Source of the DNA: Clostridiales bacterium DTU092
Lineage (GTDB): Bacteria; Bacillota; Clostridia; Caldicoprobacterales; Caldicoprobacteraceae
DNA length: 8,395 nucleotides
Assembly (NCBI GenBank): GCA_001513505.1
Contig: LFTM01000239.1
Location: 3,132 to 11,526 of the forward strand
Reading direction: 5' to 3'
Shown here: positions 6,367-8,395 of the stretch, piece after piece
Layout of the letters: the number at the start of each line of letters is the position of its first letter
Position numbering within the stretch: the first letter of the stretch is position 1
The notes under the pieces: generated by a model
What the model was told of the DNA's origin: nothing
The model's database searches: none
Seen by the model: the letters and a program-made list of their open reading frames with translations, nothing else
Translations under genes and position numbers: made by a program

Positions 6367-6396
6367 ATTTTATTACACTTTTACCTCCTTTGTCAA
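6367..6396 (-). promoter_or_regulatory. Promoter of the ADP-ribosylglycohydrolase gene
   Basis: A perfect -35 TTGACA (6391-6396) and a -10 TAAAAT (6367-6372) with an 18-bp spacer on the minus strand. Transcription would start near 6360, giving a leader of roughly 38 nt that ends in the AAGGAGGT ribosome site. The spacer itself contains AAAGGAGGTAAAA, a near copy of that ribosome site. Confidence 0.78.
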
Positions 6397-6490
6397 AAAA
6401 CCTGCTGTATGAAAATACATAATAATTTACTTAAATATTATTCCAAACAACAGGGGTAAATAGGCAGCAATTGCCCAGAATTATTGTGAA

Positions 6491-6541
6491 CAAAATAAAT
6501 GGGCATAAAACCTTCATCATATACTTTAAGGTTTCATGCCC
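6491..6541 (-). terminator. Large hairpin terminator after the holin-like gene
   Basis: On the minus strand GGGCATGAAACCTT and AAGGTTTTATGCCC (arms at 6528-6541 and 6501-6514) form a 14-bp stem with one G-U pair and a 13-nt loop. The tail ATTTATTTTG (6491-6500) is T-rich but broken. It lies 58 bp past the holin-like stop and before the next promoter. Confidence 0.75.
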
Positions 6542-6564
6542 TATACAGATATATGTACTTCTTT

Positions 6565-6585
6565 GTTTGAAATCGGCTTTCAAAC
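6565..6585. repeat. Perfect 8-bp hairpin just past the holin-like gene
   Basis: GTTTGAAA (6565-6572), a 5-nt loop and TTTCAAAC (6578-6585). Neither strand has a T run after it, so it is not a standalone terminator. On the transcript it sits between the holin-like stop and the larger terminator hairpin, where it may stabilise the 3' end. Confidence 0.5.
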
Positions 6586-6598
6586 CAAATGGCATTCC

Positions 6599-6871
6599 TT
6601 AGTATTTTTTCTTTTTTCTTTTAACAAATACCACCTTTACTCCCTCAACCGTGCTCTTGGTACCGGAATATAACCCCGATGCTGCCAATCCTAAGGATAT
6701 CCCAAGCAATATGCCTTTTTTTATATCATCCGGGGACAGATATATGATTCCTATGACAATCCCAAGCACTACCGCAACTATTGCAGAAAACTTTGAGGGA
6801 AGGCCGATCTGTTTAAACAGCTCCACAATACCGACTATAAGCGGGATAACAGCCACGTCATAAATGGTCAT
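6599..6871 (-). CDS. Small holin-like membrane protein (phage holin superfamily type)
   Basis: A 90-residue protein with a hydrophobic N-terminal segment (about 5-18) that continues through VELFKQIGLP. A second membrane helix follows (about 28-44, AIVAVVLGIVIGIIYL), then a third Ala/Gly/Leu-rich one (about 53-68), and a strongly basic tail ending KRKKKKY. This size, two to three helices and a charged C terminus match Firmicute phage holins that permeabilise the membrane for an endolysin. No endolysin, tail or other phage gene is adjacent, so it may be a phage remnant or a domesticated membrane protein. The start ATG at 6871 has AAGGAGG, with 8 nt from GGAGG. It is bounded by the rtcB terminator upstream and its own terminator downstream, and is therefore transcribed alone. 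No convincing promoter was found in the 84 bp between. Family call is moderate. Confidence 0.75.
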   Translation of the reverse strand: MTIYDVAVIPLIVGIVELFKQIGLPSKFSAIVAVVLGIVIGIIYLSPDDIKKGILLGISLGLAASGLYSGTKSTVEGVKVVFVKRKKKKY

Positions 6872-6955
6872 AGATAATACCTCCTTGTACTAACCATAAA
6901 TCCCCACATCCACAGCTATATTACAAGAATATGCAGCAAAAACAGGATTAAGCAC

Positions 6956-6978
6956 AAAAAAACCGGGATTTCTCCCGG
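6956..6978 (-). terminator. Rho-independent terminator of rtcB
   Basis: On the minus strand CCGGGA-GAAA-TCCCGG forms a perfect 6-bp GC-rich stem with a GNRA-type tetraloop, followed by T7 (6956-6962). It begins only about 5 bases after the rtcB stop codon. Confidence 0.93.
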
Positions 6979-6983
6979 CTTTA

Positions 6984-8183
6984 TCATCCTTTTATCACCG
7001 CTATAGTCCTCAGCTTTTTCAATGGTTTAACCAGATCCAGTTCCTGGCTTATAACAAAGTCAATATCCTTATATGCCAATCTGAACTCTTCAGCAACATC
7101 TTTTTTTCTTACCTTTCCTAAAATAACATTCTGATCTTTTAAATCCTCCAGCACATAGTTCACCGGGTATTCACGTTTTGCCTGCCTTCTGGACAGCTGA
7201 CGCCCCGCTCCGTGGGAACAGGAGTAAAAGCTTTCGGGATTACCCAGCCCTTCAACTATATAGGAATAGCTCCCCATTGCTCCCGGAATAATTCCCGGCA
7301 TCCCCTTTCGTACGCATATGGCTCCCTTCCTGTGAACCCAGACCATTTTACCGTAGTGCTCTTCAAAGGCTGCATAATTATGATGGGCATTAACATCATT
7401 TTTGAAGGTGATGTGCTTAACGCTGTCTGTCAGCTCCTCCTTTACCACTTCCATCATTACATGCCTGTTCTCCCTTGCAAAATCCAGAGCAAGATTCATC
7501 CACTCAATATACTCCCTCCCCTGCTTTGAGTCAACCGGCAGGTATGCCAGATCATATTCGGGAGGAACGGGTGACTTCCAGCTTTTGTTAAGCTCCTTTG
7601 CAAGTCTGTTATAGTACCCGGCAACCTTGTACCCGAAATTCCTGCTTCCGCTATGTACCATTACACACAGCATGCCTTCTTCATCTTCCTGCAGCTCGAT
7701 AAAATGATTTCCCCCTCCCAGGGTACCAATCTGGTAATAGCCGGCATCAATCTCTTTAACCAGCTCATTGTCCTTCTGCCTAAACCCTGACTTGACCGCC
7801 TCATCCAGTACCTGGCTTTTCTGCTTCGTCTTGTGATGTGAAAATCCGGTAGGAATCCTGCGCATAATCCGGTTTACCAGTTGTTCATACTCCTCCCTGG
7901 ATAATTCGTCCTTTGAAATATTGGTCTCTACATAGGCTACTCCACACCCTATATCAACCCCTACTGCGTTGGGGATAATAACGTCTTCCAGAGCAACAAC
8001 ACCACCTATAGGCATCCCGTAACCGCTGTGGGCGTCCGGCATAAGCGCTACCCACCTGTGGACAAACGGCAGGTTGGACAGATTCAGCGCCTGCTGCAGA
8101 CACTCAGCCTCAAGCTGCCCCTCATGCTCCAGCCACACCTTTATGGGCACTCTCTGCCGCTCCCTGTCATAAATCACAAACAA
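6984..8183 (-). CDS. rtcB: RtcB family RNA-splicing ligase (3'-phosphate/2',3'-cyclic phosphate RNA ligase)
   Basis: RtcB joins RNA 3'-phosphate or 2',3'-cyclic phosphate ends to 5'-OH ends using GTP and Mn2+, in RNA repair or tRNA splicing. All hallmark residues are present, numbered from the GTG at 8192: D80 and C83 in GVDIGCG, N162-H163 in GGGNHFIE, H180 in MVHSGSRN, H271 in NAHHNY, and the guanylylated H327 in SCSHGAGR. Length, 399-402 residues, is close to E. coli RtcB. The start is unclear. The frame opens at GTG 8192 and ATG 8189, but AGGGG (8192-8196) is too close to both. The TTG at 8183 has 8-nt spacing and gives MFVIYDRERQRVPIKVW, a normal family N terminus, so I use it. A better GGAGG further upstream serves an out-of-frame ATG at 8208. 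No archease, rtcA or rtcR is visible in the window. Confidence 0.93.
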   Translation of the reverse strand: MFVIYDRERQRVPIKVWLEHEGQLEAECLQQALNLSNLPFVHRWVALMPDAHSGYGMPIGGVVALEDVIIPNAVGVDIGCGVAYVETNISKDELSREEYEQLVNRIMRRIPTGFSHHKTKQKSQVLDEAVKSGFRQKDNELVKEIDAGYYQIGTLGGGNHFIELQEDEEGMLCVMVHSGSRNFGYKVAGYYNRLAKELNKSWKSPVPPEYDLAYLPVDSKQGREYIEWMNLALDFARENRHVMMEVVKEELTDSVKHITFKNDVNAHHNYAAFEEHYGKMVWVHRKGAICVRKGMPGIIPGAMGSYSYIVEGLGNPESFYSCSHGAGRQLSRRQAKREYPVNYVLEDLKDQNVILGKVRKKDVAEEFRLAYKDIDFVISQELDLVKPLKKLRTIAVIKG

Positions 8184-8208
8184 TAACATCACCCCTGATA
8201 ATAAGCAT
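8167..8208 (-). CDS. Possible 13-codon upstream ORF overlapping the rtcB start
   Basis: The ATG at 8208 is preceded by GGAGG (8217-8221) at an ideal 8 nt. It encodes MLIIRGDVIVCDL and ends in TGA at 8167-8169, in a different frame from rtcB. It overlaps the GTG, ATG and TTG start candidates of rtcB. It may be a leader peptide for coupled translation, or show that the rtcB 5' end carries a frameshift. Too short to judge by coding content. Confidence 0.35.
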   Translation of the reverse strand: MLIIRGDVIVCDL

Positions 8209-8231
8209 ATTTTAAGCCTCCATACATGTTC

Positions 8232-8260
8232 ATTTTAACAATAAATACCGGACACCGCAA
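8232..8260 (-). promoter_or_regulatory. Extended -10 promoter of rtcB
   Basis: On the minus strand TGTTAAAAT gives an extended -10 (TAAAAT at 8232-8237, TG at 8239-8240). A weak -35 TTGCGG (8255-8260) lies 17 bp upstream. Transcription would start near 8225, only a few bases before GGAGG at 8217-8221. A tandem TGCGGT repeat (8254-8265) covers the -35. Confidence 0.6.
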
Positions 8261-8313
8261 CCGCAGGGGGATTTTGGACTATCTGCAATTCAAAGATTAG
8301 TCAACAGTAGAAT

Positions 8314-8336
8314 AAAAAAATAATTCCCAATGAATT
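8314..8336 (-). terminator. Weak candidate terminator of a gene beyond the right edge
   Basis: On the minus strand AATTC, a 5-nt loop and GAATT (8322-8326 and 8332-8336) form a short AT-rich stem, then A and seven T (8314-8320). The stem is weak, so this is tentative. The remaining bases 8337-8395 show no recognisable gene. Confidence 0.3.
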
Positions 8337-8395
8337 TATATATGACAGCACTTTAATAAATTCCAGCGATAGAGGATTTATCAATTCTTTATCAT

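Noticed and set aside
6373..6390. A start-stop minimal ORF (GTG TAA) after AAAGGAGG
   Set aside because: It lies within the promoter spacer, upstream of the predicted transcription start, so it would not be transcribed from that promoter.
6872..6955. A promoter for the holin-like gene
   Set aside because: One must exist because a terminator lies upstream, but no hexamer pair with 16-18 bp spacing was good enough to report.
5015..8192. A combined RNA repair and ADP-ribose defence island (rtcB, holin-like, ADP-ribosylglycohydrolase)
   Set aside because: The three genes are separated by terminators and separate promoters and no toxin or transferase partner is present, so co-function is not supported.
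8301..8393. A 30-codon minus-strand open frame entering from the right edge, ending TGA at 8301
   Set aside because: It could be the tail of an upstream gene, but a hairpin with a T7 run lies inside it, the composition is very AT-rich and no motif is visible.

Overview
The window looks like chromosomal DNA of a low-GC Firmicute, probably a member of the Clostridia. The reasons are strong GGAGG-type ribosome binding sites, sigma-A-like TTGACA/TATAAT promoters, intrinsic terminators with T7 tails, and Firmicute-type genes (FCD-domain GntR regulator, small holin-like membrane protein). The species cannot be named from the sequence. Every gene I accept is on the minus strand, so transcription runs from high to low coordinates. 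There is no transposase, CRISPR array, tRNA or rRNA, and no clear prophage.

In transcription order: (1) rtcB, an RNA ligase gene (stop at 6984), has its own extended -10 promoter and a perfect terminator 3 nt after its stop. A 13-codon ORF with a better ribosome site overlaps its start. (2) A 90-residue holin-like membrane protein (6599-6871) follows as an isolated unit, with a large hairpin terminator behind it. (3) An ADP-ribosylglycohydrolase-family protein (5015-6322) has a clear TTGACA/TAAAAT promoter. (4) A probable three-gene transcription unit follows: a MATE exporter (stop at 3422), an Rsm22-like methyltransferase with four candidate Fe-S cysteines (2412-3404), and a xylose-isomerase-like TIM-barrel protein (1545-2390). 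The gaps inside it are about 20 bp. It has its own promoter inside an inverted repeat and ends in an intrinsic terminator at 1488-1516. (5) A GntR/FadR-type regulator (512-1240) overlaps by 14 bp a COG2159-type amidohydrolase that runs off the left edge (1-525).

The best-resolved regulatory element is the gntR promoter. It pairs TTGACG with a consensus TATAAT across an 18-bp spacer, and a 16-bp near-perfect palindrome (CATCAGACGTTTGATG on the minus strand) fills almost all of that spacer. This is the expected layout for autorepression by the regulator encoded next to it, with the amidohydrolase as co-regulated cargo. The adjacent TIM-barrel and amidohydrolase proteins suggest catabolism of a small carbohydrate- or acid-like compound, but no substrate can be named. 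The other genes concern RNA and ribosome maintenance (rtcB, Rsm22-like), ADP-ribose or N-glycoside hydrolysis, and export.

I found no complete, clearly new multi-gene system. The items most worth following are the spacer operator with a partly duplicated promoter upstream, the uORF/rtcB start, atypical metal-site residues in the ADP-ribosylglycohydrolase, the Cys4 Rsm22-like protein, and the solitary holin-like gene.
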